Of a stretch of DNA of 64,000 nucleotides, positions 34,401 through 46,100 are shown in pieces. The first letter of the stretch is position 1. Each line of letters opens with the position of its first letter. The DNA lies in NCBI GenBank assembly GCA_009760855.2, contig WPIO01000031.1, positions 331,001-395,000 of the forward strand, written 5' to 3'. The notes beneath the pieces are model-generated. The model saw only the letters and a list, made by a program, of their open reading frames with translations, was not told the DNA's origin and did no database searches. Origin of the DNA: Cristatella mucedo. Lineage: Eukaryota > Bryozoa > Phylactolaemata > Cristatellidae. The position numbers and the translations under genes were made by a program.

Positions 34401-35061
34401 TTACTTCGGAAAAGCTTACTAGCGGTATTAGGGGTATTAGGCAGAGCCAATCGTTGGTCTGCCATTGACCTCGCGAGCGATAGCGTGCCATTGCGTAGAG
34501 GCCACTAGCCTCTGAATTGCATTTTCTTGTAATTTTTCCATTCGTGTGAGTGCGTTCGCGTTGCCGCCTGCCCTTTCCCCTTCCCTTCCCGGAAGAGGGA
34601 GCGCTGCCTATTTCACAGAACCAAAAACGGGTTTGCACGGCTAGCAGCGTGCGGGAAAAATAAGTCATGGGACGCATGCTTGTCTTAGTGCAGAGCCTTT
34701 GCGTCTTTGCAAGTGTGCGACACAACTCGGCGGTTTCTGCCAGCTTCGCAACGCTACGCTCACGTTTAAGCCATCTTTTCTTGCGACGAACTGATAAAAA
34801 TGACAAGATCTTCTTCGGAGGTTCTGCAAGAGCACTAAATGCCGTCAAAGACCGTCGAATGGAAGTCGGTCAGGCTGAGCGAGTGCTATCCAAAATAAGG
34901 CTTCAAACCGAAGGCAGACGAACCGCGTTTGTGTATCGAAAGCACTTGCAGAAAAGTTTGCGGGGCGCTTCAAGGTGTGTTGATGTGCACTGAAATTAGT
35001 GCCGGAAAAGCTTTTCGCGGCTACAAATACGTGAGTATCAGCTGCTTCTAATGGTTACGAA
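34401..35061. other. no gene recognised
   Basis: Overlapping open frames on both strands (34303-34848 minus, 34667-34993 plus) are basic and lack a known domain. Part of the minus one is the SINE2 tail. Confidence 0.4.
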
Positions 35062-35123
35062 AAAAAAGTTGGGCTGATTCAGCAGCCTCATTTATATAAC
35101 CTCATCTGTGTAGCCCTCGATCG
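35062..35123 (-). mobile_element. SINE1 3' fragment
   Basis: Complement of the SINE1 end: GCTGATTCAGCAGCCTCATT, then TATATAACCTC. Confidence 0.55.
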
Positions 35124-35128
35124 AGACT

Positions 35129-35130
<2 letters not shown>

Positions 35131-35167
<37 letters not shown>
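35131..35167. repeat. GA microsatellite
   Basis: Pure (GA)n. Confidence 0.93.
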
Positions 35168-35170
<3 letters not shown>

Positions 35171-35249
35171 CAGTTGCGTTGACATAGTCTGACCAAGATG
35201 TGAGCCAGGTTTCTCTCGATTGCTAGAGCTACACCTCCACGATCAACCT

Positions 35250-35345
35250 ATAATAATAATAATAATATTGCACTTGATAAAGCGCCCTCAGAGAACTTAA
35301 TCTCTTTCTAGGCGCTTTACATTTGCTGCAAAGTGATATGCAATA
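35250..35345 (-). mobile_element. LINE-A 3' tail
   Basis: (AAT)n, TTGCACTTGATAAAGCGCCC, then TCTTTCTAGGCGCTTTACAT. A well-preserved end, truncated after about 85 bp. Confidence 0.85.
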
Positions 35346-36395
35346 GAATAGTAAGTAAAATCATGCTTGAAAAACAAACAAAATAAATAATAAATAAATA
35401 AATAAATAATACAAGATAGAGCACGAAACACGAGAGCGTCAGCGAAAGTGGTTCACCGGGATTTCAAGAGTGTAAAATGTACCCAATACTCGGAAACATC
35501 GAAGCAATCTCGGAATTCTAGATTCACGATAGGCCAAGAGTAATGCCAGAGAAGTTACCGCCACTGCGAAAACGTCATGTAAAGGTCGTTGATGGCGAGT
35601 GAAAAGGGGGGGGGTTACTTTTTTGCCTATCATCAGCTTCAGGCACTGGAGCTGCTGCTGTCGGATCTATCAGTGTTAAGCTACCAAGCCGCGGCTGCTG
35701 TACCGTGGGCATGGTGTGCCTCAGGTCAGCATATCCCCAGATATCATCAAAATATGTCTGCTTCTCTCTTCTAGTCATTGCTGCTTCTGATCAAAATATC
35801 CGAGAGCAATGACCTAAGGAAGACGGGCCAAACTATTTTAAAGTCTTTTTTGACTTCCGTTTCTTATGGTGCAATTAGCTGTACGCTGACTTTTTGACTC
35901 ATAATTTTTCTTTTTTTGTGCGAGCTCATTTCCAGTTTTTTCAGTCTCTTGCTTCACTTCCGTACACACGTGATTTCGCGGCTTTCGCTGAGCAATCTGG
36001 CGATCTTAGCGGCAGCTCGCCGGATTGTCTCAGCACGTGAGCTATGTTCTCCCAGTTCATCGCGCTCTTCTTCCAAAAAATCAATAGCGCAATTATCACG
36101 CACTCTTTACCGTCGTAAAGAAAGCCTGGCCTCAGTTCAATCCTATCTTCTTTTCCATCAATTTTGAAAATGCAGTCACCAATGCTTCTCAAGAAGCGAT
36201 TCCAACTGCAGAACTCTGACGATACCTATTTCATCAAATGAAGAACTTTAGATGATATTTGCCGGATTCAAGCTTCTTTTCAGCCAGCCTCTGAAATGGT
36301 TAGCCCCATGCCACCTAAAGTTTGCTGCTTAATACATTTTACTTCTGGACAAGACGGCACAATGACTCATGTAATCCTGAATTTAAGAAATTTTC
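35346..36395. other. no gene recognised
   Basis: Opposed 83-residue frames near 35916-36192 on both strands match no family I know. Confidence 0.4.
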
Positions 36396-36668
36396 TTACA
36401 TCCAGTATCGAATGTCGGCAAGGCAAGCATTCAGTTTATCGGTTACTGCAGCAGATTCAGACGGTTTGAATGACAAATACAGCTGGGTATCGTCAGCATT
36501 AAAGTGATTTCCTATTCCACGGGCCTTAGTCACTTTTCCAAGAGGTTGAGTATAAATGCAGATCAGCAAAGGACCGAGGACGGGCCCTTGAGGGACTCCA
36601 CATGTGACCGGTCTCGTGAGTGGGACCTGACCCGCACACGACACGGATTGAACACGATCAGACACAAT
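36396..36668 (-). mobile_element. LINE-B RT core fragment
   Basis: An open minus-strand frame gives GVPQGPVLGPLL, ADDTQLYLSFKPSES and KLNACLADIRYWM. The active-site motif reads FNADD rather than FYADD. It fits as the part of LINE-B upstream of the piece at the window end. Confidence 0.8.
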
Positions 36669-38386
36669 CCAGGCTTTTTAAGTATCGGTCTAGCGATTGC
36701 CGATTTGAAGAACTTATTGAAGTTGGGTGATGTGGCAGCAGCGCCGTAACCGATAGACTAGCTGCTGCTGAACGTGCACCAGTTGCAGACGATTAAGGTC
36801 ACTTTCTAGAAGTGCTGAATAAGGAAATTAAAAATAACAAAAATAACAGTAGTAGCAAACAATTTATTAGCCACACTTGGAGAACTAAATTTCATTCTTG
36901 GCATTCAGAAAATGCTGGACAGGAAGCGTGTTCATTTGCTAGTGAAAGCACGAATCATTGCAGAACGTCCGGTGCTGGTGTATAGCAGCAGCTGATTTTT
37001 GTGACATCCAGTGGCAATGTCTCGACGGCTTCAGCACTATTTTGGATTTTGCCTAAATCTTCGCTTACACTGTCAATTTTCATCCTTAATCGGAGCGTTA
37101 CCACAGTCACCAACCACATCTTGAAGGGGGAGGAACCAAATAGTGAAAATCTATCGTGAAGGAGAAGCTGCTCCTCCTCTGATACCTCCTAGTAGTAGAA
37201 CAAACCGACCAATCAAAACCCCGTGTGTCATTGCATGCATGTCAAGGCCAAAATAACAACGGCTGAGGTTTGTAGGCTCTAGTAAGGCGTTCACACCGAG
37301 TCACTGAACGTGGGATGCTTATGCGTTGTAGCCACAGCTTAACCTGGAAATGTACGATGCCAGTGAGCTTGTCTTATTTTTTCCGAGTGCTTTGCCTGCT
37401 TACCCGTGCACGATTCATTGCATTTTACTAGCCAGAGATTCTACTAACTGAGATGGGAGTTTCTTCATGATTGCTTTAGCATAAGCTTGATATTATTTTG
37501 CCTTTGCATGTTAGTTTAAGCATGATACCATGATATTACTAAACCTTGGTTGTTGGCTCCTTGGTAGGGAGTTGTGCAACGCCTGGATAGATTTATTTAT
37601 CTTAGGGTGCTATGGAAACTATCAATATATCGTTATGAGTAAGATTGTTATTGTTATTAATATTATCACATCCTATGGAGGCCCCCAATTCTGTATGACA
37701 GGGCAACTCTTTTACTGTTCTAACTTCTGTGAGCAGCTTCTCTATCTTTTCCAAAATACGTACGTAGCCGCGGCAGTCAGTTAGAGAGTGCTTTGCATGC
37801 TCTTACTGTAATCGTTGTCGATTTTTTATTCCCAATGCACGCTTCAGCTGAGGCCGTTACGTAGCCACTGAAGGCTTCCTCTAAATATTGGTAGGAGGTC
37901 TTGCTGTGAGCAACTTCACCTACATGAGCTGGCCGCTGAGGATTAGCAACGCTGCCATTCTCCATATCTGCCAATAATGTGTGGCTAAAAAAAATTCGTG
38001 CCAAGATCGAGCAGCTCGCGAGATCACGTGCTACCAAGGCTATCCTACACACACCGGACGGAGCCGATAACTAAACGGGCGGCACCATCCTGTGAACACT
38101 AGTTTGATAGCTACGCACACATAAATATGAACACATTTAATTTATGACGAAAATGAACAATTATTACAACTAATATAATGCTAAAATATATACGCTGCTC
38201 GTTGAGCTGTGCCGTCTTCGGCTGAGGAGCGTTCAGTACTCTCGTCCCAGTGGCTTCTGTTCGTTATCGCTGCATCGTGCACACACTAATTAAAACTCAC
38301 CTGCTCATAGTGGATCTAGCCAGTTACTCGGCTCCCGGGCTTTAGTGAAAAGGAAAACCAACTCTCACAGCTTTCGCTAAGTGTCG

Positions 38387-38390
<4 letters not shown>
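36669..38390. other. intergenic, no gene recognised
   Basis: Near 37565-37625 a GCAACGCCTGGATAG...TAGGGTGCTATG piece resembles a SINE2 tail. Otherwise short frames only. Confidence 0.4.

Positions 38391-38446
<56 letters not shown>
38391..38446. repeat. AT microsatellite
   Basis: Pure (AT)n of about 28 units. Confidence 0.97.
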
Positions 38447-38450
<4 letters not shown>

Positions 38451-38483
38451 CCTGTAAATATGACTGGATGAGTAGCCGCAAGT

Positions 38484-38626
38484 TGCTGAGCTGGTGTGGC
38501 CCAGTGTTTAAGGTGCTCGCCCCGACTAAGGTCTGGCCGAGGTCGTGGGCTCGAGCTCTGTGGCATATCTGAAGCGCCTGAATAGAGATTTAGTTCCATT
38601 AGAGCGCTATACATATGAATTATGTG
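38484..38626 (+). mobile_element. SINE2, most complete copy
   Basis: Head: TGGCCCAGTGTTTAAGGTGC (A box region) and GTCGTGGGCTCGAGCTCTGT (B box region). Tail: GAAGCGCCTGAATAGAGATT, then AGAGCGCTATACATATGAAT. The tail matches the 3' end of LINE-A, suggesting use of that LINE's reverse transcriptase. Confidence 0.85.
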
Positions 38627-38943
38627 TAATTAATTGTATGTAAGTACGTTCACCCGGTCTAATGTTAGAACCCACTCGATAGACAACACTTACGTACTTG
38701 TGTAGTGGAAACGCTTACTGTGATTTAGGTGTGTACATACTTCCAGTGGAGAATATGCAACGTGCACAGTTGGGTGTAGGAAGAGGGCAGGGAACCTGAC
38801 TGGAGGAAGGTCAAGGCAAGGAGCGGGGCGGGGGGGGGCTGATGGCTCATGCTACCGTTGTGATAACGGAAGAAGTTTGTTTCGGTAAAGTGCACATTAT
38901 CTTGCCGGATAGACTAATGAGGCAACGATGCTACTCGTGAAGA

Positions 38944-38945
<2 letters not shown>

Positions 38946-38988
<43 letters not shown>
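38946..38988. repeat. CAG microsatellite
   Basis: (AGC)n of about 14 units. Confidence 0.95.
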
Positions 38989-38989
38989 C

Positions 38990-39262
38990 GTCCGGACCAC
39001 CATTGCCGCTCATGCCTCCGCCTCACGACTGTAGCGACGGCTGACCAATAGAGCATTGACTTGCTTTCAAGACCGGGCCATTGTTGCTGTTCACGCCTCC
39101 CTCCGTTGTATCCAGATTTTAGCTGCCTATATGTCTCACGATGGTAGCGATGGCTGACCAATAGAGAATTGACTTGCTTTCACGACCGGGCGATTGTTGC
39201 GGTTCACGCCTCCCACGTCTCCAGATTTTAGCGACGACTGACCAATAGAGAATTGAATTATT
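38990..39262. repeat. degenerate tandem repeat with CCAAT motifs
   Basis: About three units, each with GCTGACCAATAGAG, a CTTGCTTTC / ACCGGGC block and TTCACGCCTCC. CCAAT lies near 39045, 39153 and 39241. Confidence 0.75.
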
Positions 39263-39904
39263 TTCCCGCTTCTCACTCCGGCCTTGAAAATGAAAATCAA
39301 CTAGCTAGATCTTTCATTCACACTATTCAGCAGTTTGCAGTTGCTCACTGCAGGCTGCCTGCCATCTGCCGCCAGCTCGGCAGCTCGAGAGCCGGTCATT
39401 CCCATTGCAGCTGGAGGGTCATAGATATCTCTTGGGGGATTTTTTAGATTCCAGTGTTGTCACTCCCGTGACAGGCGAGATCGGAAAGGAAGGAGATTCG
39501 GGAGGCGAGATTGTGGCAGGCGGCGAGCTGGAATTACTGCAACGGATGGTAACGGCAGGCGAGTGTCTTAGACTTGGCAATTTAACATGGCTTTAAATCG
39601 GCGTTCGGATCGGCTAATTTGTGTGTGACAGTGGGTGCACGTGCAACGTCGGACTGCTCTTTAAACGTACCCTTACCTAATGTGAGCAACCTGTGCATCC
39701 TTTGAGAACGAGTTCCTTCGGCACAAATTCTCATGGAATCAAGCTAGGCTGAAAGCTGCAGTCAACACCATTTCGTAGACCTGTCTTAAGCCAGTCTCTG
39801 CTCTCCTATATCGACTGCCAAAGTGAAATCGACCTGCTTTATCGCGCCAGTCGCTTTCGGCAAAGCCGCCGTAGTCCACCGTAGTATGCACACCGGAGGA
39901 GCAG

Positions 39905-39966
39905 TCCTAACGGAGCAGTGGATACTGCAGCATCCATCCGGCAAGGTTCACTGCTCGGCATACCTG
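39905..39966 (+). pseudogene. possible relic of a GT15 exon 1 end
   Basis: Reads LTEQWILQHPSGKVHCSAYL, aligning without gaps to the end of gene A exon 1 (LRDYLQLQHPAGKPRGFIYL). The DNA shares CTGCAGCATCC and CCGGCAAG. There is no donor at the equivalent position, and no other exons of a third copy were found nearby. Confidence 0.3.
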
Positions 39967-40294
39967 GAACAGCTGGAACACCTGGAACAGCACAGCCGGC
40001 GCTTCCCTCATCTTTTAAGCCTCTTACTTGCCCGCTCTTAATGCGAAAGCAATGCGAAAGCCTACGGTTGACTGCTTTACAGAGGCCTCTCCATAGACCA
40101 GGGTTAGACTGTTTCTCCTGGCACTAGCTATCCGGAGGAGGGCGGCCCTCTCGCCGTAGCAACGTGCCCGCTTTCGGTTGGACACCGCCACGTCGATTCC
40201 CCAGCAGGCGAATGCATTTTCCGTACCGCAGCTGTATCCGACAGAGGTACCTGGTCTGAACGTGTCAATCAGTGCTTAGTCTCTCTCCATCTTC

Positions 40295-40297
40295 CTC

Positions 40298-40365
<68 letters not shown>

Positions 40366-40377
40366 CCCGTGTGTCTC

Positions 40378-40455
<78 letters not shown>

Positions 40456-40467
40456 CCCGTGTGTCTC

Positions 40468-40509
<42 letters not shown>

Positions 40510-40628
40510 CCCGTGTGTCTCTCTTTCTCTCTGCTCTCTCTCTCTCTCTCACTCTCACTCTCTGCTCTGCTCTGTTCTGCTCTCTCTCGCACTCTCACTC
40601 TCTCTCTCTCACTATCCCCGTGTGTCTC

Positions 40629-40684
<56 letters not shown>

Positions 40685-40696
40685 CCCGTGTGTCTC

Positions 40697-40737
<41 letters not shown>

Positions 40738-40847
40738 GCTCTCTCTCTCACTCTCACTCTCTGCTCTGCTCTGTTCTGCTCTCTCTCTCTCTCTCTCTCT
40801 CACTCTCACTCTCTCTCTCTCTCTCTCTCACTATCCCCGTGTGTCTC

Positions 40848-40921
<74 letters not shown>

Positions 40922-40933
40922 CCCGTGTGTCTC

Positions 40934-41002
<69 letters not shown>

Positions 41003-41014
41003 CCCGTGTGTCTC

Positions 41015-41057
<43 letters not shown>

Positions 41058-41288
41058 GCTCTCTCTCTCGCACTCTCACTCTCTGCTCTGCTCTGTTCTG
41101 CTCTCTCTCTCTCACTCTCACTCTCTGCTCTGCTCTGTTCTGCTCTCTCTCTCTCACTCTCACTCTCTGCTCTGCTCTGTTCTGCTCTCTCTCACTCTCA
41201 CTCTCTGCTCTGCTCTGTTCTGCTCTCTCTCTCTCTCACTCTCACTCTCTGCTCTGCTCTGTTCTGCTCTCTCTCTCGCACTCTCACT
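40295..41288. repeat. CT array with higher-order units
   Basis: Nearly 1 kb of CT repeats punctuated by two recurring inserts, CACTATCCCCGTGTGTCTCC (about seven times) and CTCTGCTCTGCTCTGTTCTG (about seven times, mostly in the right half). The 330-370-residue Ser-Leu frames are artefacts. Confidence 0.95.
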
Positions 41289-41379
41289 GTTGGCTCTCAC
41301 TTGCTTCTTACTCTTTCCTGTTCACTCTCTGCAATTCTGCCAACCGGATTCGGATCGCTAGTGTTGCTGAGTCGTTGAA

Positions 41380-41487
41380 ATGTTAAAACGTAGTTTTTGG
41401 GAAGAATTCTTTGCTGCTACGATGTTACACCAGTTTCTCGCTACGATTGCTCTAACTGTTTGCATTGATCGTGTGGCTCTGGCTTCG
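41380..41487 (+). CDS. candidate upstream coding exon of gene B
   Basis: The ATG at 41380 opens exactly 36 codons, with a hydrophobic stretch MLHQFLATIALTVCI, to a strong donor TCG|GTAAGT, phase 0. An acceptor CCTACATTTAG at 42751-42761, preceded by a pyrimidine-rich tract, continues in the same phase into P-H-Q-M of gene B exon 1. Joining them would add 39 residues. Not needed for a complete gene B, and no matching exon was seen for gene A. Confidence 0.3.
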
Positions 41488-42595
41488 GTAAGTTCTTAAA
41501 ATGCAGAGTAACTGAAAAGTATGTCTGCTGTAGAGCAGGCAGCAAAAACATTTTGCACCGTCAGGAGGGAGCGACTTAGCAAACTGCGGCATTCAGGATC
41601 CGTGTGCCATTAGCAGGCGTTCGTGTGCGTTCAAAAATTAGGACGGCTTAGTCTGGTTTTATATGTTACCTGTCAAGCACTACGAAGCCACGCTTGTATA
41701 GTCATTGCGGCACGAAATGTAAATCTGGCTGCCGATTGAGACCTCGTTGTCATTCTTGCCTACTTGATATCGACTAGCACGTGGCATACGACGTCTTAAA
41801 TATAGCCTACTTTCACATCGGCTAATATGGCACCGTTTTGCTTACAGGCTGCTGACGTTCTGCTATGGCACTATGCTCATAGCAGGATGTTTATCTTGGT
41901 AGCCGGCGTCTCTTACATTTACCTTGAAGAAACACGTTTATATGTCTTTTTGTTTTAGAGTTTCGCTTTAAACTAAAACCTAAAGGGTAACTCACAAAAT
42001 TCAAACCGAAAAGCTAAGCCCTAGATTCTAAGCCGAAAATATATCTCCAAACGCTTTTACTTAACGTGAGGATAGCCGGACGCTGACAACCGAGTGAAAG
42101 GTTTTGCTACCGCTATGGTTCCCATTGGCGAAAGTTGGCTGGCTCTGTGCATAAGCGACGCCTTATTAGTTGTCTTCAGTAATCGCTTACAATAGCATTT
42201 TAAAGGCGTGCCTCAAAGTTGAAATAGCTTACACGTGCTGACTCCCTCGCTAATCACCTTACTTCGCTGTCGTGCATCGTACGGTTGCCGCACCTAAAGC
42301 TATTGCGAGCTTTTCATTTTCTGCCAACGTCCCGACTTTTTGCTAGCGTGACACATGTCGGCCGTCCGCTCGGTATCGCGTGGCAGCAGGCAGGTAGTTC
42401 CCGATTGGCATTTCTAGGCATTTGCCGAACTAGGGCGAGGCATCTACGGCATTCGCAGCTGCTTGCCCCTTACAGCATTCGACGGGTCGTGCGATTCGTT
42501 CTTCGTGTGCACGTCCCTGCTTGCACTATACTCGCACTACGCCTGCTGCTCGCACTACGCCTGCTGCTCGCACTACGCCTGCTGCTCGCGGTTAC
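41488..42595. other. no gene recognised
   Basis: Would be an intron if the candidate exon is real. Contains an 18-bp repeat (CGCACTACGCCTGCTGCT) three times at 42530-42589. Confidence 0.4.
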
Positions 42596-42599
42596 CTAT

Positions 42600-42758
42600 T
42601 AACTTTACTTTAGGTTACGGGTTACTCGATGTTACCACCAATCATCTGGTGGCGCTTTCTGTACAGCACGCGTAAAGTGCCTAGAAAGAGGTTCAGCTCT
42701 CGGGGGGGGGGAGCGCCTTGCAAATTTATTCTTATTCTTATTATTATTCGCCTACATT
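42600..42758 (+). mobile_element. LINE-A 3' tail directly upstream of gene B
   Basis: ACTCGATGTTACCACCAATC, then AAAGTGCCTAGAAAGAGGTT, a G run, and an ATT-rich end. It stops within about 15 bp of the gene B ATG, and the family tail provides the pyrimidine-rich tract before the CATTTAG acceptor. Confidence 0.75.
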
Positions 42759-42770
42759 TAGCCTCACCAA

Positions 42771-43133
42771 ATGCTGGCGGCGGCGGCCGAGGGAGCGCAA
42801 ATTAACTCGCCCGTTCATGAGTCCCCTTTCCTCTCGGTCAAGCAGCGAGCAGAATGCTCCCCGGTGGCATGGCATGGCGGCGTGCACTTGCCTGCTCATT
42901 CTAGGAGACTCGGCTCTTCACTGCGCGTCGTCGGCGTGCTGTCGTCGGCGCTGCTACTGCTGCTGACTTGGAAGATAGTCACTCCGCAGGTTGAAATGGT
43001 ATCTCTCTCTCAGGACGTCCTTGACGACGCAAAAAAATGTCAGTTGGTCTCAGCCGGTCCCGCCGGCTATAGCCTTCGCGACCGTCTGCTAACCTGGCCG
43101 GCCGACAAGCCGCGAGGGCTCGTCTACATGGTG
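42771..43133 (+). CDS. gene B exon 1
   Basis: 121 codons ending KPRGLVYMV before GTAAGT, phase 0. The ATG at 42771 is the only in-frame Met before the membrane segment. Confidence 0.8.
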
Positions 43134-46100
43134 GTAAGTGTGACTTCCACTGCGCAGCCCCAAGTAGTGCTGTCAGCCCAATTAGTGCGGCAGCAGGAGG
43201 GGGCAGACGTCGTTGCGTAAGAAGAAGCGTGTAGCGTTTGGTCCGTGAGGGAAGGTCGGTTGGAGGACGTAGAGGACGGGAGCGAGGAAGCTACTTGTGC
43301 CACAGATGCAGGCTGCATTTGACAGCATGGGTCTGAAGGCTTCGCGATTCAGATGATTTATAATATAAAGGAGACCCACACGGTGATGTGAATGAGAGCC
43401 CTTGTGGTCAGATGTGTAAGAAACTTAGTCACAACAGAAGTTGGCAGCATACGATCATGAGAAAGCATTTGATCGAGTGTGCGACCTTTTCGTGAGTGGG
43501 ACCATGCGGGTTGGTCGCGAGAGAAAAATAATCAGCCAGCATACAAAATTCGGCACACCGGGGACAATTGGATAAGAGAAATAAACTTTAAATCAGGAAG
43601 AAATTTACGATAATTCTAGTTTTTAGAAAAAGCATCAAAGTGAGTTCGCAGAAATCTGTAATGAAACTAGTCTTGGTACCTGACGGTGGTAGATTACTAC
43701 AACTGTCGGCAGCTTGCTGTTGGACAGTCTCAAAGCAAGAGATTCAAAAGACTCCCAACAACTCAAAACCACCTGGGTGGTGAAATTTTCTGCTATTTCG
43801 AAACTTTTCTGAACAACGCACCTCTATCATTTCTTCACAGTTGAAACTATGATTTCTGGTGCCTTTTGCTTGAGAACATAGCAGCTTTACTATTCCAAGA
43901 TGGCAAGCAGTTAGATGGAGTTTAAATCTGCAAAAATCAAAAGACATGAACTTCAATTGAGTCCGAAAACCTTCAATTATTTAGCTCCATTCATCTCCAC
44001 ACATTAAATAACTTAAATTTCGTCTACAGATGATTACAAAAATCAATATTTTAGACTTAAAAAATAGTTCGATCATTATAATAATAATGCACCTGATATA
44101 GCGCCCTCAGAAAACTCAATATCTATGCAATTTATATTTGCTGCAAAGGAAGCCCGATCGAATGGTTAATGGTAGTCATAAGCCCTGAATTACATCGTAT
44201 TAGGCTTCATTTTGTAGAGCTCCACTATTTTGAACGTCTTAATCTAACAATCTGAAAATATCGAAAGCTCAAAATAGTTTTAAACATGTCCTAACTCAAG
44301 TTTGTTCATCAATGCGGTCAAGCTTGTTGTTAGGGTCACGTGTAAATAAGCACCACTTGCTACTTAGCACCATTTTTAGTCTCTTCCTGAGAATTTCCTG
44401 TGAGAAGTATTTTTGTGAGCTAGGAAATTTTCAAAGGTACTCTAACCCAAGCGCAGCCTGTCCAAGTGAACTATTTTAGGTCAGTACTTGAAAGTTAGAG
44501 GGCGTATCTTTGTGCGACTTTTTATTTCCGTGTTTAATAGCTCGCCTTTTGCCAGATTAAAATCCGAGATTTCTCCTTTGAAACGAGTAGAGAACTCGGA
44601 TTGAGGTTTTTTCAATTCCTGATTCCAGGTTTCACAGGCTCCTCTGACTCTGTTCGTTGGTTGTACCTCGACAGAACTTCACCTTCTTTTGAGACTGTGC
44701 CTTCAGTTCCTTTGCTTCAAGAGCCTAGAAATAGCTACCGCCTGACGTCGCGACATCCTCCTACTTGACGAAATTTAAATTAGCCAATAATTCATCCATT
44801 ACTCGCTATCTTTGTTCAGTCCCTTTAAATTGTCCTTGTGTTTGCTTAAATTGCGTATGCTATATCATTTGGCAATTGACAGGCTCCAGACAGCTACTTT
44901 CCTGCTACCGACTATGGCTTATCGTTTTTCCAGAGGTCCTGATCTACTACTTCCATGCTAATGACTACCTCAACTGCTCTCTGACTCTGGTATGCTTCCC
45001 ACTTTCCCTTCGCTGCGTGAGGTGAAGTCTGTTGGCTACCGAATGCGTACCGAAAGCCGCTTAGGCTGCGAGTCCACTATAAAAAACTCCCTTACGTAGC
45101 ACCCACATAGTCTTTGCGGCTTTGTGGAGTTTCAGACGGAGATAAATCTTCATAATTCCTAGAAAAGGTTCAGTTATCTCAAGTTGCTATATAACATTTT
45201 ATTATATTGGTATTTGTGTGGCAGTTATTTTCAAATCATAGTCTCAGTATTCAATGCGAATGAGATCTAGAGCAGGGGGAGGGTAGGGGGGCACTATTCC
45301 CGCCTGTCTCTGGCTCTCACTTTTTTGCTTAGTTCACGACCACTTTATTGAGGAGTGGAAATATATCTCGTAATGTTTCCTTAAAAATCCACCTATATTA
45401 TTTCCATTAATACTAAAGTTGGTCACCCATAGCCCAGGCTTGTCAGTCATGAACGTCGAAGTTGTCACATGACACCACTTCTCACCCGGCATGCACTGGC
45501 TCCCCATCAAGCAGCATGTCAACTTCACGTTTTTTCTTTACTCACTTTTAGGTCTTTTCATTCTCTTGCTCCAGCCTACGCATCCCAACTACTTCCTACT
45601 GAGGCTGAGCATCGTTCCGCCCGCCCTCTCTTCTGACGGATGTCATATAGCTGTTTCTCGAATCAAGAGCTCAATCCTATGGAGACTGTGCCTTTAGTTC
45701 TATAAGCTCTCAAAGCCTGGAGCTAACTCCAGACTGAGGTCACAACATCCCCTGACGGAACGAAATCTAAACAGAAGCTAGAAGCGCACGGGTTTCTTGA
45801 ATCATTTGCTTGGTCCGTGTGAACTGTCCTTTATATGTTAACGCCTGCTATGAGACTACGTGCACGTGCACGCTATCACTAACCAAATTGACGCGCTTCA
45901 CTTATGGCACACGTAAAGCCTCTAGACCGAGATTTAGTTCTCTGAGAGTGCTATAGACATATATTATTCTTTTTATTATTCACTAATAATAATAAATCAT
46001 TTGTGTATTGCACCATAAGAGAACTAAATATCTTTCTTGGTACTTTACATTTGCTGGAAGAGACCAGAGTTCTCGTCCAGATGAGTCTCGTAAGTACGTG

